DNA from: Rana temporaria
Taxonomy: Eukaryota > Chordata > Amphibia > Anura > Ranidae
Direction of reading: 5' to 3'
Assembly (NCBI RefSeq): GCF_905171775.1
Contig: NC_053499.1
Location: forward strand, 27,592,526 to 27,656,525
Length of the DNA stretch: 64,000 bases
In this document: positions 33,099 through 44,759 of the stretch, in pieces
Position numbering within the stretch: position 1 is the stretch's first letter
Layout of the letters: every line of letters begins with the position of its first letter
Position numbers and translations under genes: made by a program
Notes under the pieces: generated by a model
What the model saw: the letters and a program-made list of their open reading frames with translations, nothing else
Databases searched by the model: none
What the model was told of the DNA's origin: nothing

Positions 33099-33649
33099 TT
33101 AAAGTGGAGTTCCACCCATAAATATAACATTACATCAGTAGTTTTAAAAAAATGTCATTAGTCCTTTAAGAAAAAAAAACATTTTTTTTTTAGATGCCTT
33201 CAAAATGTTGTTGCTAGGCAGAATAGTTAATCTTCCCTCTTCTTGCACCTAGATGCTTAAGCTTCCTAACCTACACCGCACAGACTCCTGGGAATGTAGT
33301 GGGTGTAACTTTCCAGGAGTCTGTGCACTCCCCAGTCTCGAAGAATCATGTGACTTGGACAGTACAGGTGCTGAAACCTGATCTGAAACCTAATACACTG
33401 CTTGTGCAGCACTGAGCATGTGCAAGATCTGCAAGGCTGAAATCCAGGAAGTCATACAGTCTGGCTTCATGATGCCCACATTTAAGATGGCCCCAGTCAA
33501 TTTCTATTTTATAAAGTGTCTAAATGCTGTAACAACCTAACAAAAAGGACCTTAGTTTACAGACTAACTTTACTAGAATACATTAAGCTTGTGTATTACA
33601 GGGGTATTTATATTTAAAAAGTGAAATTGTGGCCGGAACTCCGCTTTAA
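33099..33649. mobile_element. TTAA MITE (AGTGGAGTTCCACCC type), copy 3
   Basis: TTAAAGTGGAGTTCCACCC and GGCCGGAACTCCGCTTTAA on TTAA. The interior 33385-33640 is nearly the same as 8190-8455, including GTGCAGCACTGAGCATGTGC. The region 32839-33098 between this and the previous MITE is unassigned. Confidence 0.85.
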
Positions 33650-34271
33650 ACACCCACAACATTGTAGATATACAACACATTTCAAACAACCAACTCAGGG
33701 GACATGAGGAAATACATAAAAAAGAACAATAAAAGGATGTGAGGATACAACAGGAAATTAAAGGCAGTCTTGCACATAAAATAGAAGCTAGAATATACAC
33801 AAACATTTCATATGCTGGAAGATTTGTTTCTAGATATGTGCAGACATACAGGACTGCCTCACCCAAATAGGAATGTCTACTGAGCAGAGGACCCCAGTGC
33901 TATCCTCATCTAGGGAAAAAAAGGAACTATATTGTTCATGAAAAATGTGACAAAGCCATTGGACTATTCTTCTAGGAGTTTCTGCTCTAATCTAAGGCAG
34001 GCTATGCAACCGCAGGAAAAGAAATGAGCTTGATTCCCCCACCAGTACTAACCAAATTGATGTGGGAATCCCTCCTACTGCGCCATTGTCTTCTCCCGCC
34101 ATCACTGCTGGGAGAAGAGTGCGATTATACATTATAGCAGCCGCTAGCGATAATCGCAGTTAGAACCCGGCATGCTGGTTGTAGTTGATACATTCAGCCT
34201 GCCCAAACATTGTTTGAATCTCAGCCGGTTCCTGTTGAAATGCCTGAGATTTGAACCATGTATGGCCTGCC
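33650..34271. other. Unassigned stretch
   Basis: No repeat ends or exon signals recognised. Confidence 0.35.
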
Positions 34272-35215
34272 TAAGGCAACTTAAACCGCTTTCGGATCGC
34301 CCCATGTATGTATACTGCAGCAGGGCGGCCCTTCAGCGCAAAAAAAAAAAAACGCATACCTGTACGTAAAGTCATTTTACCATTTTGGGGCACGTGCACT
34401 GCTGGCAACTGTCTCCCGCTGTGTCCAATCACAACGGGAGCTAATCAGCGAGTCCCGCAAAACCGATGTTCGCTGGGACCTACCGATCGTTCCCAAGGCA
34501 GACAGAATGTAAACAAGGCAGATCATCACTCTCTCAGAGGAGATAACAGAGATCTTGTGTTTCTTCTAAGCAGGAACACAGATCTCTGTCTCTTTACAGT
34601 ACAAGCACCCCCCCACAGGGACACATTTAGCCCTTTGATTGCCCCGGATATTAGCTCATTCCCTGCCAGTGTCATTAGTACAATTTTTTTTTTTAGCACT
34701 GATCACTGCATTGGTGTCACTGGTCCCAAAAAAAAGTATCTAAAGTGTCAATTAGGGTCCTTTCACACGGGCGGACGAACGGACCATTTTTTACAAGTCC
34801 GTTTACGGACTTGTAATGCATCCCTATGGGATTATGGACGTTCGCGGATGATGCATCCGCTAACGTCCGTAAAGCTCCGCCTCCGCAAAGATCCGCTTTT
34901 TCAGACGGAAGAAAACCCTATTTTTCTTCCGTCTGGCGGAACGGATCGGATGAATACGGACACACGGTCCGTATTCATCCGATTCCCCATAGGGGAGAGC
35001 AGAGGAAAGACAGAGCGGTCTCTGCACAGTGTGTGCGGGGACCGCCCTGTCCGCCGACAGCTCAGTGGGGATTTACGGATGATCCCCGCTGAGCCGACAG
35101 ACACACACGGGGCGGATCAATACGGATCCGCTCCGTGTGAAAGAGCCCATAAGAAAAATTCCATAAATATATCCTATAGTTTGTAGATGCGTTTCCAGAG
35201 CAGAAGAGGTTAAAA
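34272..35215 (+). mobile_element. Diverged TTAACCACTT-family copy, interrupted by a MITE
   Basis: CATTCCCTGCCAGTGTCATT and TAGCACTGATCACTGCATTG near 34658-34715 correspond to 31700-31760. The copy continues after the MITE at 34755-35149. The 292-codon plus-strand frame across this region is a by-product of repeats. Confidence 0.55.
34755..35149. mobile_element. Palindromic MITE, TIR GGGTCCTTTCACACGG
   Basis: Left GGGTCCTTTCACACGGGCGG pairs with CTCCGTGTGAAAGAGCCC. Internal arms such as CAGACGGAAGAAAA against TTTTTCTTCCGTCTG fold back. It is a relative of 5178-5560, sharing CGGACACACGGTCC-type and TCATCCGAT motifs. Confidence 0.75.
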
Positions 35216-36001
35216 GAGAAGGTCAACACAATCCTGCCAAAAAAAAAAAAAAAAAAACACACAAAAACTAGGCGATGAGATTCTTTGCCTACATAAGCCT
35301 CAAGACAACACAAGGGGCAGGTAAAGGAAGTTGTAAAACACAGCCAGCCATTTGTAGGTGAAAAGGATATAGGAGTGAAGGGCATCTTGATACACAACAA
35401 AAAAAGCTGAAAATGTGAATGGGAACTCACAGCAACTTTCAGTGATAAGGTAGAAGTACAAAACATGCAGATAAGGGAGGGGGAAGGAATACAAGAGCAT
35501 TATGAATGGCAAGGGACTAGACTGAAATGTTAATGGAATCTTGACAAACAAGAAAAAGGCGAACAAAGAAAAAAAAAAAGACGGTTATAAAAAGGCACTG
35601 GGTGGGATAAATGAAAGAACATGTAGCAACTTAAACCTCTAGACAGGAATAAAAAAAAGGATAACATATAGAAAACTATAGTGCCTAATATATCAAAATG
35701 GAAGTATGGCACGCTGTAAAAATCTTTGGGGGGGGGGGGGCATGGTAGTGAATAGTCACTATTCAGTTTTATGTAGGTTGTGAGAAGGGTAAAGTGAGTG
35801 ACAACGCTGAGTGTGGGAGCGGAGAACAAATAGTAAAGTCACCGAGGTGTGGCAGAGCAGTTGGAAAGAAATTAAGAGTCGGTGATAAAGTAGCTCGCAG
35901 GAAAGAGGAATGAAGGTAAAGAGTGCAGCCTGTTTAAAGATATCACAATCTGAAGGGGTGCAGGGCGGATAGCAACAAAGATCTAAACCAAATGTGTGCA
36001 C
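35216..36001. other. Unassigned purine-rich stretch
   Basis: Plus strand is A/G-rich, with A runs (35239-35258) and a G run (35728-35741). No gene recognised. Confidence 0.35.
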
Positions 36002-36477
36002 TTAAAGGGGTTGTAAAGATACAATTTTTTCCCCCTAAATGACTTCCTTTACCTTAGTGCAGTCCTCCTTCACTTATCTCATCCTTCCATTTTGCTTTTA
36101 AATGTCCTTATTTCTTCTGAGAAATCCTCACTTCCTGTTCTTCTGTCTGTAACTCCACACAGTAATGCAAGGCTTTCTCCCTGGTGTGGAGTGTCATGCT
36201 CACCCCCTCCCTTGGACTACCGGAGAGTCAGGACACTCTCTACGTTGCAGATAAAGGAGCTGTGTGTTAGTGGGCGTCCTGACTCTCCTGTAGCCCAAGG
36301 GAGGGGGCGAGCATGACACGCCACACCAGGGAGAAAGCCTTGCATTACTGTGTGGAGTTACAGACAGAAGAACAGGAAGTGAGGATTTCTCAGAAGAAAT
36401 AAGGACATTTAAAAGCAAAATGGAAGGATGAGGTAAGTGAAGGAGGACTGCACTAAGGTAAAGGAAGCTATTTAAAG

Positions 36478-37171
36478 CAGGGTTTGACAAATTTGCTTGG
36501 AATCTAGGAGCTAAAAAAGTTAGGAGCCAGAAAACGCACCCCGTCGAGCTTGCGTGCAGAAGGGAACACATACGTGAGCAGTGACCGCATATGTAAACGG
36601 TGTTCAAACCACACATGTGAGGTATCGCCGCGATTGGTAGAGCGAGAGCAATAATTCTAGCCCTAGACTTCCTCTGTAGCTCAAAACATGCAACCTGTAG
36701 AATTGTTTAAACGTCGCCTATGGAGATTTTAAAGGGTAAAAGTTTGTCGCCATTCCACGAGCGGACATAATTTTGAAGCATGACATGTTGGGTATCAATT
36801 TACTCGGCGTAACATTATCTTTCATAATATTAAAAAAAGGGGATAACTTTACTGTTGTCTTATTTTTTAATAAAAAAAAGTGTAATTTTTTCCCAAAAAA
36901 GTGCGCTTGTAAGACCGCTGCGCAAATACGGCGTGACAGAAAGTATTGCAACGATCGCCATTTTATTCTCTAGGGTGTTAGGATAAAAAATATATATAAT
37001 GTTTGGGGGTTCTAATTAGAGGGAAGAAGATGGCAGTGAAAATAGTGAAAAATTACATTAGAATTGCTGTTTAACTTGTAATGCTTAACTTGTAATACCA
37101 ACGGCTCACCACCAGATGGCGCCAGGACCCTATTTCTAGTCGCCATGGCGACCGAGATTTGTCGAGCCCTG
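36478..37171. mobile_element. hAT-like element, TIR CAGGGTTTGACAAATTT
   Basis: Left CAGGGTTTGACAAATTT and right GATTTGTCGAGCCCTG are imperfect inverted copies. ATTTAAAG is duplicated exactly at 36470-36477 and 37172-37179, inside the MITE right arm. It is non-autonomous: 694 bp with no transposase. Confidence 0.92.
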
Positions 37172-37202
37172 ATTTAAAGGAAAAAAAATTGTACCTTTAC
37201 AA

Positions 37203-37359
37203 TACGGGTCTCAAACTGGCGGCCCTTCAGCTGTTGCGGAACTACAATTCCCATAAGGCATTGCAAGGCTGACAGTTACAAGCATGACTCCCACAGGCAG
37301 AGGCATGATGGGACTTGTAGTTTCACAACAGCTGGAGGGCCACCAGTTTGAGACCCCTG
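37203..37359. mobile_element. Short hAT-like MITE, TIR GGGTCTCAAACTGG
   Basis: Left ACGGGTCTCAAACTGG and right CCAGTTTGAGACCCCTG are inverted copies. CTTTACAA is duplicated at 37195-37202 and 37360-37367. The 157-bp element holds ACTACAATTCCCA and, inverted, GATGGGACTTGTAGT, the same short core seen in the arrays at 44.8-50.3 kb. Confidence 0.93.
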
Positions 37360-37376
37360 CTTTACAACCCCTTTAA

Positions 37377-38235
37377 AACACAGATACATGAGAGTGCTGA
37401 CTGTCGCAAGCTGCTAAAGGTAGTGCAGAAGCTTACTGAAGCCTGCTAGCCGCCTATTTAAAGTGGCAGTCAGCACTTTCAATAAGGTTATGTATTGAGC
37501 CAAGTCCTCTTTAAATAGTGCTGGCTACTTGGTTCCCAAGAATTGTGATTAATAAATGAGATATTGGATTTGGTTTCAAAAAAGATGAAGAGATAATGAT
37601 GTACTGTTGGCAACAACATACATGGTGATGTGCAGTTGGTTAATCTGTTAAGTAGAAAGTAATAGACATCAGCAGTGCAATAAACATGTAAAAGTGGTTA
37701 GAGGAAGCAGCAGAAGACAATACAAGCTGTCAGTAAACAGAAGAATGAATGATGAAGTAATTAGGCAATACATGAATAGAGTAGCTGATACTAAGGTGCA
37801 TAGATGTAAAATGACACAAGTACTGGAGTATTGCTTAGCAGTATGAGGAGTACATGGGGAGGCTGAGGAAGGTTGTACTGGAGAAATATCAATGACAGGT
37901 GTAGTAACAGGTGGTGAGGAGCCCCGTGGAAGACAATACCATCATGTTAGTGGCAAGGTGATCAATATTCATTAGAGCGGAGATAGACAATCTGTGACAT
38001 CCCAACTGCGGGGAGCAAAGAGACCCAACACACAATGACAGGACACCATAGTGTTTGTAAAACCACCACAGGAGATAAATGACCTGCAATGGTGGTGCCA
38101 AGGCCTCGTGCACACGGGGAGTAAAAAAACATCACTTTTAGGCGTGTTTGACCCTTTTTTTTCCTGCTTTTAAGCGTTCCTCAATGTCAGGCTGGCCACA
38201 CATTATACAATTTAGATTTAACAAAGCCCAGGTTC
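37377..38235. other. Unassigned stretch
   Basis: Low-complexity A/G-rich sequence with no element ends or exon signals recognised. A CCTCGTGCACACGGGG motif at about 38102 may be a MITE end. Confidence 0.35.
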
Positions 38236-38532
38236 AGGCTGGGTTCACACTACGACACTACTTTCATCCTACTTTGCTCTGTGTTCAATGTTTCCCTATG
38301 AGAGCGTCTTGTAGCATCCTACACAAGTCCGTCCGACTTTGAAAATGCTCCCTGTACTACTTTTGGTCCTACATTGATCCTACTTCAGGCCCATTGAATA
38401 TCATTGAAGTCGGACCAAAGTAGTATCCTGTTCATGAAAGTAGGATGGATGTAGGACCAATGTAGGATAAATGTAGGACCAATGTAGCAGAGCAAAGTAG
38501 GATGAAAGTAGTGTAGTAGTGTGAACCCAGCC
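38236..38532. mobile_element. Palindromic MITE, TIR AGGCTGGGTTCACACTAC
   Basis: Left AGGCTGGGTTCACACTACGA pairs with GTAGTGTGAACCCAGCCT. The interior repeats TAGGATG and GTAGGACCAATGTAGGA, complementary to the left half. Confidence 0.8.
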
Positions 38533-39529
38533 TCACACTGGGCTTCGGGAGTGCGGGTTCAGCTGAACTCGCACAATTTCACTCCCGCTTGTCCGTCCCG
38601 ATTTCGGCCGCGATTACAGAGACATCTGTGCAGGTTTCGATGTAAATCGCGTGCCGAAATCGCAAAAAAAGTAGTACGGGAAGTACTTTTTGAAAAATCG
38701 GTGTAGCGCCGCATATGTGGCATCACACCGATTAGGACGGTGTCCTGCGGAGAATTGTCCCCCGGCAGATTTTGCCCGCTCTGTCCTGTGCAGGCGCAGC
38801 GAACCTCCTGCGCATTGAGCACAATATTGTGCCACACGCTGCCGATGCTCGCTCCACTCTGCAAGGGAGGCAGGTGCATTACAATTATATCGTGTAAGGG
38901 GCGGATGCCATAAAGTCGCCCATCAACAGTTCAAAACTCGCCCTTCTTTTTTACACTCGCCCCCCTTGCAGATGATATAATAGTAATACACACGCCACGC
39001 CCCCCGTGGGCGACTGTTGATGGGCAACTTTGTGGCATATATATGCAATATAATTGTAATACACCCACCCCCCGGAAACGACTGTCACTATGCCCTGTTC
39101 ATTGCGCAGGCGCAGTCTACAGCTCTTCATGTTCGATCATTTTCGGAGCTAGAGCGCTGCGCAGTCCAGGGCGGGCATAATCCACCAGGGGGACACATCT
39201 CGGCAGAACAACGGCAATTTGACATGTCAAATCGCACCAGTGTGAACCAGGGCAAAACCATAAAATATGAAGTCAGACCTAAATGCTTTCAATTTGTACG
39301 CAATCAGGCAGGCCCTTGCACTAAAAATTTGAAAGGAAATCTAAAGGAAATTGAATAGGGGAAATTGTATAATGTATTGCCAACCTTAGCCTGTGTGCCC
39401 ATGCACACAGGATTTTAGAGGCAGGGAAAAAAAAAAAAATTTAAAATTTAAAACAGGCCCAAGCGCTTGAAGCAACCAAATACATTTAAAAAAAATGCGG
39501 CTTAAAATGGTTGTAAAGTCTCCAGGTTT
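38533..39529. repeat. Mixed repeat remnants
   Basis: Begins CACACTGGGCTTCGGGAGTG, and CACCAGTGTGAACCAGGGC near 39235 is its likely opposite end. An inner fold-back piece at about 38885-39080 pairs GCCCATCAACAGT with ACTGTTGATGGGC. Exact boundaries are uncertain. Confidence 0.5.
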
Positions 39530-40824
39530 TTAAGTGATTGTAAAGCTTCCGTTTTAAAAACAAACATGTCATACTTACCTCCACTGTGCAGTATGTTTTG
39601 CAGAGTGTGGCCCCGATCCTCCTTTTCTCAGGTTCCTTGGCTGCTCTATCAGCTCCTCCCCGCATTGTATAACCTCCTAGGAGAAGCGCTCTCCCGGGGG
39701 GGTTACCTTGCGGGGCGCTCCAAAGTCCAGGATGCAGAATGTAGGACTCGTCCTCGCGTCATTGGATTCGATTGACAGCAGCGGGAGCCAATGGCTGAGC
39801 TGCTATCAATCTATCCAATCAACCGAGAACAGGCAGAGAGGGAGAGCGTGTCTCCGCCGTGGGAAATACAGGGCTCAAATGAGTAAAAAAAAGTCACCGT
39901 CAGAATTGTTTTGACCTTAATGCATAGGATGCAATGTGGTAAAAGAAAAAACATAATGCGTGCATTCCACGCATTAAAGCGGAGGCCGGGTAAAAAAATT
40001 AAAAATATATTAAAAGTCAGCAGCTGCTAACACTGTAGCTGCTGACTTTTTAATAAGGACACTTACCTGTCCTAGTCGCCAGCGATGTCAGCCCCCGCCG
40101 AGGCCGATCCTCGATCCTGGCAGCTCCAGGTGCCGCCATCCACAGTAAGGGAAACAGGCGGCTTCACTGCCTGTTTTCTACTGCGCATGTGCGAGCAGCG
40201 CGGCGCTTTGTAAATGGGCCGGCTGCTTTCTGGGATACACACAGTTCCCAGAATTCAGCGCGCCCCATTCACAAGAAGAAACCGAGTGTAGGAGGAGGAA
40301 GAGAATCCACAGCGGAAGATGAAGAGGCAGATTCGGGACTTCCGCATAGCAACAGCTATTTAGGGTAAGTAAAAAAAAAAAAAAAATCTTAATTTTTCTT
40401 TTTCTTTTTTTTTAGATTTTTGGTGGAAAGATTTTTTTCAGGGTGGAACTCCGCTTTAAGGTTAAAAACCTGTGCTTCAGTTGCCCCCTCCCCATTCCAG
40501 CGGTGCAGTGCGACTCCAGCCGCTGTCTCGGTCCTCACTGGATAGATTGATAGCAGCGGGAGTAACTGGCTACCGCTGTCTTCAATCAATTCCAGTGAAA
40601 CGGGAGGGGGGGGGGGGTGGTGGTCCTGTTGTCTGTGTCAATGAATGCACCAGCGGGACCCATGAAAGCGGTTCTCTGTGGGGGCACCCAATAAAGAGGA
40701 GGAGCCAGGAGCACCCCAGAGAGAGAGGATCGGAGCTGCTCTGTGCCAAACCCTTGGCATAGAGCGGGTGAGTATAAACTTGTTTGTTCGATAAATAAAA
40801 CATTAACCTTTACAAGCACTTTAA
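39530..40824. mobile_element. TTAA MITE (GTGATTGTAAAG type) hosting another
   Basis: TTAAGTGATTGTAAAGCTTC at 39530 and CCTTTACAAGCACTTTAA ending at 40824 are imperfect inverted ends on TTAA. A second TTAA MITE occupies 39974-40459. Confidence 0.65.
39974..40459. mobile_element. Nested TTAA MITE (AGCGGAGGCCGGG type)
   Basis: TTAAAGCGGAGGCCGGGTAA and GGTGGAACTCCGCTTTAA on TTAA. The interior resembles 25034-25475 inverted, sharing CAGCAGCTACAGTGTTAG-type and CCCAGAATTCAGCGCGCCCC-like segments. Confidence 0.75.
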
Positions 40825-41668
40825 GGTGTGTTTTTTGGAGCGGATTTTATCCTGACAGGGGAAAGCCATTCAGGGGAGCTAGGCTAACGCCCTGTGTGCA
40901 TGAGGACTAATGGTTAGAGAACAGCTACAAGAAATACATAGCCAAGTGACAACTCTGGCAAGTTAGGACTTGCAGCTCCACAGCCAGTAGGGATCACAAT
41001 GTCTGTATGCTTTAAAGAATTAGGTGGCATTCCAAGACCTGTAGTACCAAAGCAACAAGTGACATTTGTATTCCACAATGACATCTCCACAGCAGCTACC
41101 ATGACACGTGACTTGCAGTTTTATGCTTCCCACAGGAATATACAGAATGCCGGGTCTACTAATTATTTAACTCGAGATAGCACAAGACAAGCTTGGATGT
41201 GAGTGACACAGTTATAGAATTAAAAAAAAAATAGACATGCTGGGAATTGGAACGCCACAGCAGATCTAGAAGAATGTAGAATACCAGGACACACGCCACT
41301 AAAACTAGACAGAGCGTGTTTAGAGAAGAGTCAATAAAAGAGGATGTAGGTTGTGAAAATAAGCTGGTGGTTGGAGGAAGTGTACATGCAATAAAGAAGA
41401 AACGGAGAAGTAAACTAACTGGGTAATAAGCAAACGAAAAAAAAAGGGCAGCATAGTTCAAGTTAGAGGTGAAAAAGATAAGAAGGCAAATACAGTACTT
41501 ACAATTACAGGACAGGGGGGGGGGGAGTAAATGAACTAAAATGCTATATATCACAGGAGGGAGGAACATAGAAGATCAGCGATCGAATGCGGGGAAGCCC
41601 CATGACAAGCAATGCCATGCATTTGTGCATAGTTGGATTGGTCCAGCTTAGACCAATGTAAAATATAC
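40825..41668. other. Unassigned stretch
   Basis: Purine-rich on the plus strand, with a G run at about 41515-41525. The 136-codon minus-strand frame is hydrophobic, low-complexity and not a recognised protein. Confidence 0.35.
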
Positions 41669-41857
41669 ACATAGTAGGGGTGATTTACTAAAACTGGAGA
41701 GTGAAAAAAAACTGGTGCAACTTGTATAGAAACCAATCAGGTTCCAGGTTTTATTGCCAAAGCTTAAAATTGAACAAGCTGAAGTTGGAAGCCGATTGGT
41801 TGCTATGCAGAGCTGCACCAGATTCTGAGTGCTCCAGTTTCAGTAGATCTCCCCCAG
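41669..41857. mobile_element. Short fold-back element, TIR GGGTGATTTACTAAAACTGG
   Basis: GGGTGATTTACTAAAACTGG pairs with CCAGTTTCAGTAGATCTCCC. The inner arms AACCAATCAGGTTCCAGG and GAAGCCGATTGGTT are complementary in part. About 190 bp, no coding capacity. A fragment lies at 14036-14110. Confidence 0.75.
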
Positions 41858-41973
41858 CATGTCATGGCTGTGGAAACAGAGAATCCCTGCAATAACTGCC
41901 GCCACTACAGCGAATTCCTCCGTCTTCAGGGTCCTGTGCAGAGGGCCAGCGTTTCATCAGATTAGGCGACTTA

Positions 41974-42110
41974 TCAGATTTTGTAACGGAAGTGACATTC
42001 CGTCGCCCCCCTCATCTTGCTACACCACCCTGCACTCATCCACGATAAGTATACGTGAGAAGGCAGCAAGCGGACATCTTGTTACACCCGCCAGAGTCTT
42101 GCATTAACAG
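41974..42110 (-). repeat. Dispersed GTAGCAAGATG repeat, inverted copy
   Basis: Contains GGAAGTGACATTCCGTCGCC, CATCTTGCTACACC and GGACATCTTGTTACACCC, the reverse complement of the copy at 25570-25725. Confidence 0.7.
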
Positions 42111-42141
42111 CAAGCTGAGCTTATATAGTGAAATACACAAC

Positions 42142-42655
42142 TTAAAAAGGGGTTGTAAAGGTACAATTTTTTTTCCCTAAATAGCTTCCTTTCCCTTAGT
42201 GCAGTCCTCCTTCACTTACCTCATCCTTCCATTTTGCTTTTAAATGTCCTTATTTCTTCTGAGAAATCCTCACTTCCTGTTCTTCTGTCTGTAACTCCAC
42301 GCAGTAATGCAAGGCTTTCTCCCTGGTGTGGAGTGTCGTGCTCGCCCCCTCCTTTGGACTACCGGAGAGTCAGGGCGCTCTCTATGTTGCAGATAGAGAA
42401 AGGATCTGTGTGTTAGTGGACGTCCTGACTCTCCTGTAGTCCAAGGGAGGAGGCGAGCATGACACTCCACACCAGGGAGAAAGCCTTGTATTAATGTGTG
42501 GAGTTACAGACAGACGAACAGGAAGTGAGGATTTCTCAGAAGAAATAAGGACATTTAAAAGCAAAATGGAAGGATGAGGTAAGTGAAGGAGGACTGCACT
42601 AAGGTAAAGGAAGCTATTTAGGAAATAAAATATTTTACCTTTACAACCCCTTTAA
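42142..42655. mobile_element. Long fold-back TTAA MITE, copy 3 (complete)
   Basis: TTAAAAAGGGGTTGTAAAGG at 42142 and TTTACAACCCCTTTAA at 42655, both on TTAA. The two long arms are nearly perfect inverted copies around a centre at about 42380. This is the cleanest copy of the family at 21554 and 36002. Confidence 0.92.
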
Positions 42656-42728
42656 AACAACCCATCTGACAGTTTTGACGTTTACAGTTTACATTTTTAA
42701 AAGCTGCTTTTAAAAATGCAACATCTAA

Positions 42729-43177
42729 GGCTGCATTCACACCTGAGCGTATGTTGTTTGGGCGTATTCATGCGTATTTGCATACAGCGTCCGACGTTTT
42801 TTATTTTAGCCAATAGGATAAATTATCATCTTTTCATTACTTGTTGCTATGTTGGTAGATTTTTTTAATCTTCTGCCTGGGTGAAAAGTTCTATTAATTA
42901 AAGCGACAAAACGCCCGTAGCAAACGCTCGTTGTCGCGCTAGTCGCTTGAATCGAGCGTTTCCATTACTTTCTATGGGAAATGGAAACGCTGAAATACGC
43001 CCAAACCACCCGATACGCGCGACAAAAAAGGGGTCCGGAACTTGTTTGAGCTTCAGGCGTTCGGCGTATTGGCGTGCAGATGTGAACCATCTCCATAGGG
43101 AATAATGTATTTTTTCCCCTCTAGCGTATTTGAGCGTCGCGCTTCAGGTGACAAAACCCTCAGGTGTGAATGCAGCC
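42729..43177. mobile_element. MITE, TIR GGCTGCATTCACACCTGA
   Basis: Left GGCTGCATTCACACCTGAG and right CTCAGGTGTGAATGCAGCC are inverted copies. TAA is at 42726-42728 and TTA at 43178-43180. Confidence 0.85.
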
Positions 43178-43189
43178 TTAAAGATAACT

Positions 43190-43330
43190 GAAATGCAAGA
43201 CTCGGGCGGGTGTAACAAGATGTCCATTTGCCACCTACTCACTGTATCCTTACTGTTGACGAGTGTGGGGTGTAGCAAGATGGCAGCAATAAAACGTTAC
43301 TTCCGCTGCCAAATCTGACGAAAACACATG
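43190..43330 (+). repeat. Dispersed GTAGCAAGATGG repeat, copy
   Basis: Contains GGGTGTAACAAGATGTCC, GGTGTAGCAAGATGGCAGC and TTACTTCCGCTGCC, matching 25570-25725. Confidence 0.7.
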
Positions 43331-44759
43331 CTCTACTTCATAGAAATCACAGAGGGCGCTCACATGGCATGGGTGCCATTCACAGAAAGCCTTGTATTTC
43401 TCTCAAAGCATTTCCTGATTGGGCAAAGGATCACTGCCACACCTAGCCCAATGACGACCCAGTGGCAATCACTGTTGTAGTGGATACTACTACAGTTACA
43501 TGGGTATATCATACTTATACTCGCATCAGTCCAAACTGGAACATTGTAACTATGCAAAAAAAATTAATTCCATTGCTGGAATTCAGCTTTAGCCCTGGTA
43601 CACAATGATGCGATTGTCATGCATTCAAAGACGCATGACAAGTCTCACCCCATTAACTGCAATGGAACTGTTCTAATTGGTGCAACTCAAGCCGATAAGA
43701 CTTAGAAAAAGGTTCCTGCACTACTTTTGGCACAACTTGCATGGACTTCTGTTAAAGCAGCCATATGCAAGCCACTCTGGGATGTGGAATTAGATGCGGT
43801 GTGAACCGGGGCTTAAAGTTTCTGCAAACTCAAGCTATACCAAGCATATAAAAGGGCAATGATTAGGTTGGCATGCACTTTATGTAAAAAAAATAATGAC
43901 TTGCAAATATGATTGGCAGTCAGATTACAGCCCGATCTCCTCCTCCTAGGGCTGGACTCTCAGAGATCCCGCCGCTCTAATTAATCTGGCTGTGTTGACA
44001 GCAATACCCCTTACAGGAGCCGCTGAGGATCTACAGCAAGGGGCGGGGTCAGGAGGCGTGGCTGGAAACTGACATGTGTGTAGAATAGAATGCCATACAT
44101 TGTGCTGTACACTCATACAGGGAAACCAGGAAGGAAGCTGGACTTCTTGTTGTCGGGAAAATTCTGCTGGCAGAATTACCAGATAATTGAGCAATATTGC
44201 AAAATCTATTTCAAGGAAATGACGATATTAAACCTGCAGCTTTCATTAAATGATACCCGACGATCCTGCCATGAAGGTCCTTACTCAGGCACCCTCCTGT
44301 TCTGTTACAGGGTAACCCATACACTGTCCTTAATGTTTTTCTACAAATGTGCTCCTGGATTGTCACCATCACATAGGCTTTTAACAAAAAAAACAAGATG
44401 CTGTTCTAACACACATTACACAGACATAGTGTGCGGCTGTCACCGCAGGGAACCCGCCCTGAGAAATGCCATGCACTCAATGCTGGAGAGCAGGTGGCGA
44501 GAAATAGGCTGCAGAACATCAGCTGCCCTGAAATACAACCCATGATATAAAAAGACCTAAAAAAAATAAAAAACATTTTATTTCCAAAAAAAAGAATTGC
44601 CGTTATTTACGTTACACAGCGCTTTAGCAAACTAAGCATTTACATCTACTTTATTGGTATGTGAACCATATCCATTATCGTATAGCAGTATAATATAATA
44701 CTGGACATTGCCAGGTTGTGAAAAACACAGGTGGCTCCTGCATGCCAAGTGTGAGATAG
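43331..44759. other. Unassigned stretch with one MITE-like piece
   Basis: The segment 43592-43813 (AGCCCTGGTACACAATGATG to GTGTGAACCGGGGCT) looks like a MITE. A 151-codon plus-strand frame at 44090-44545 has no recognised motif. No exon signals convinced me. Confidence 0.4.

Larger units (their letters stand above)
36002..37376. mobile_element. Long fold-back TTAA MITE, copy 2, split by two hAT-like insertions
   Basis: TTAAAGGGGTTGTAAAGATA opens at 36002. Its partner TTTACAACCCCTTTAA closes at 37376. Both arms of the hairpin are present (36010-36230 and 36270-36475). The right arm is interrupted at 36478 and again near 37203 by elements with their own 8-bp duplications. Confidence 0.92.

Noticed and set aside
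34308..35186. 292-codon plus-strand frame
   Set aside because: It spans the TTAACCACTT-family repeat and a palindromic MITE; the openness is fortuitous.
35530..41569. Hydrophobic minus-strand frames at 35530-35829 and 41159-41569 as membrane proteins
   Set aside because: They come from purine-rich plus-strand DNA, which gives Phe/Leu/Ser codons in reverse; no consistent protein signature.
35216..41668. A possible old duplication linking 35216-36001, 37560-38100 and 40910-41650
   Set aside because: They share composition and short words only; I could not align them by eye over any useful length.
44090..44545. 151-codon plus-strand frame
   Set aside because: No motif, no splice or promoter context, and not recognised.
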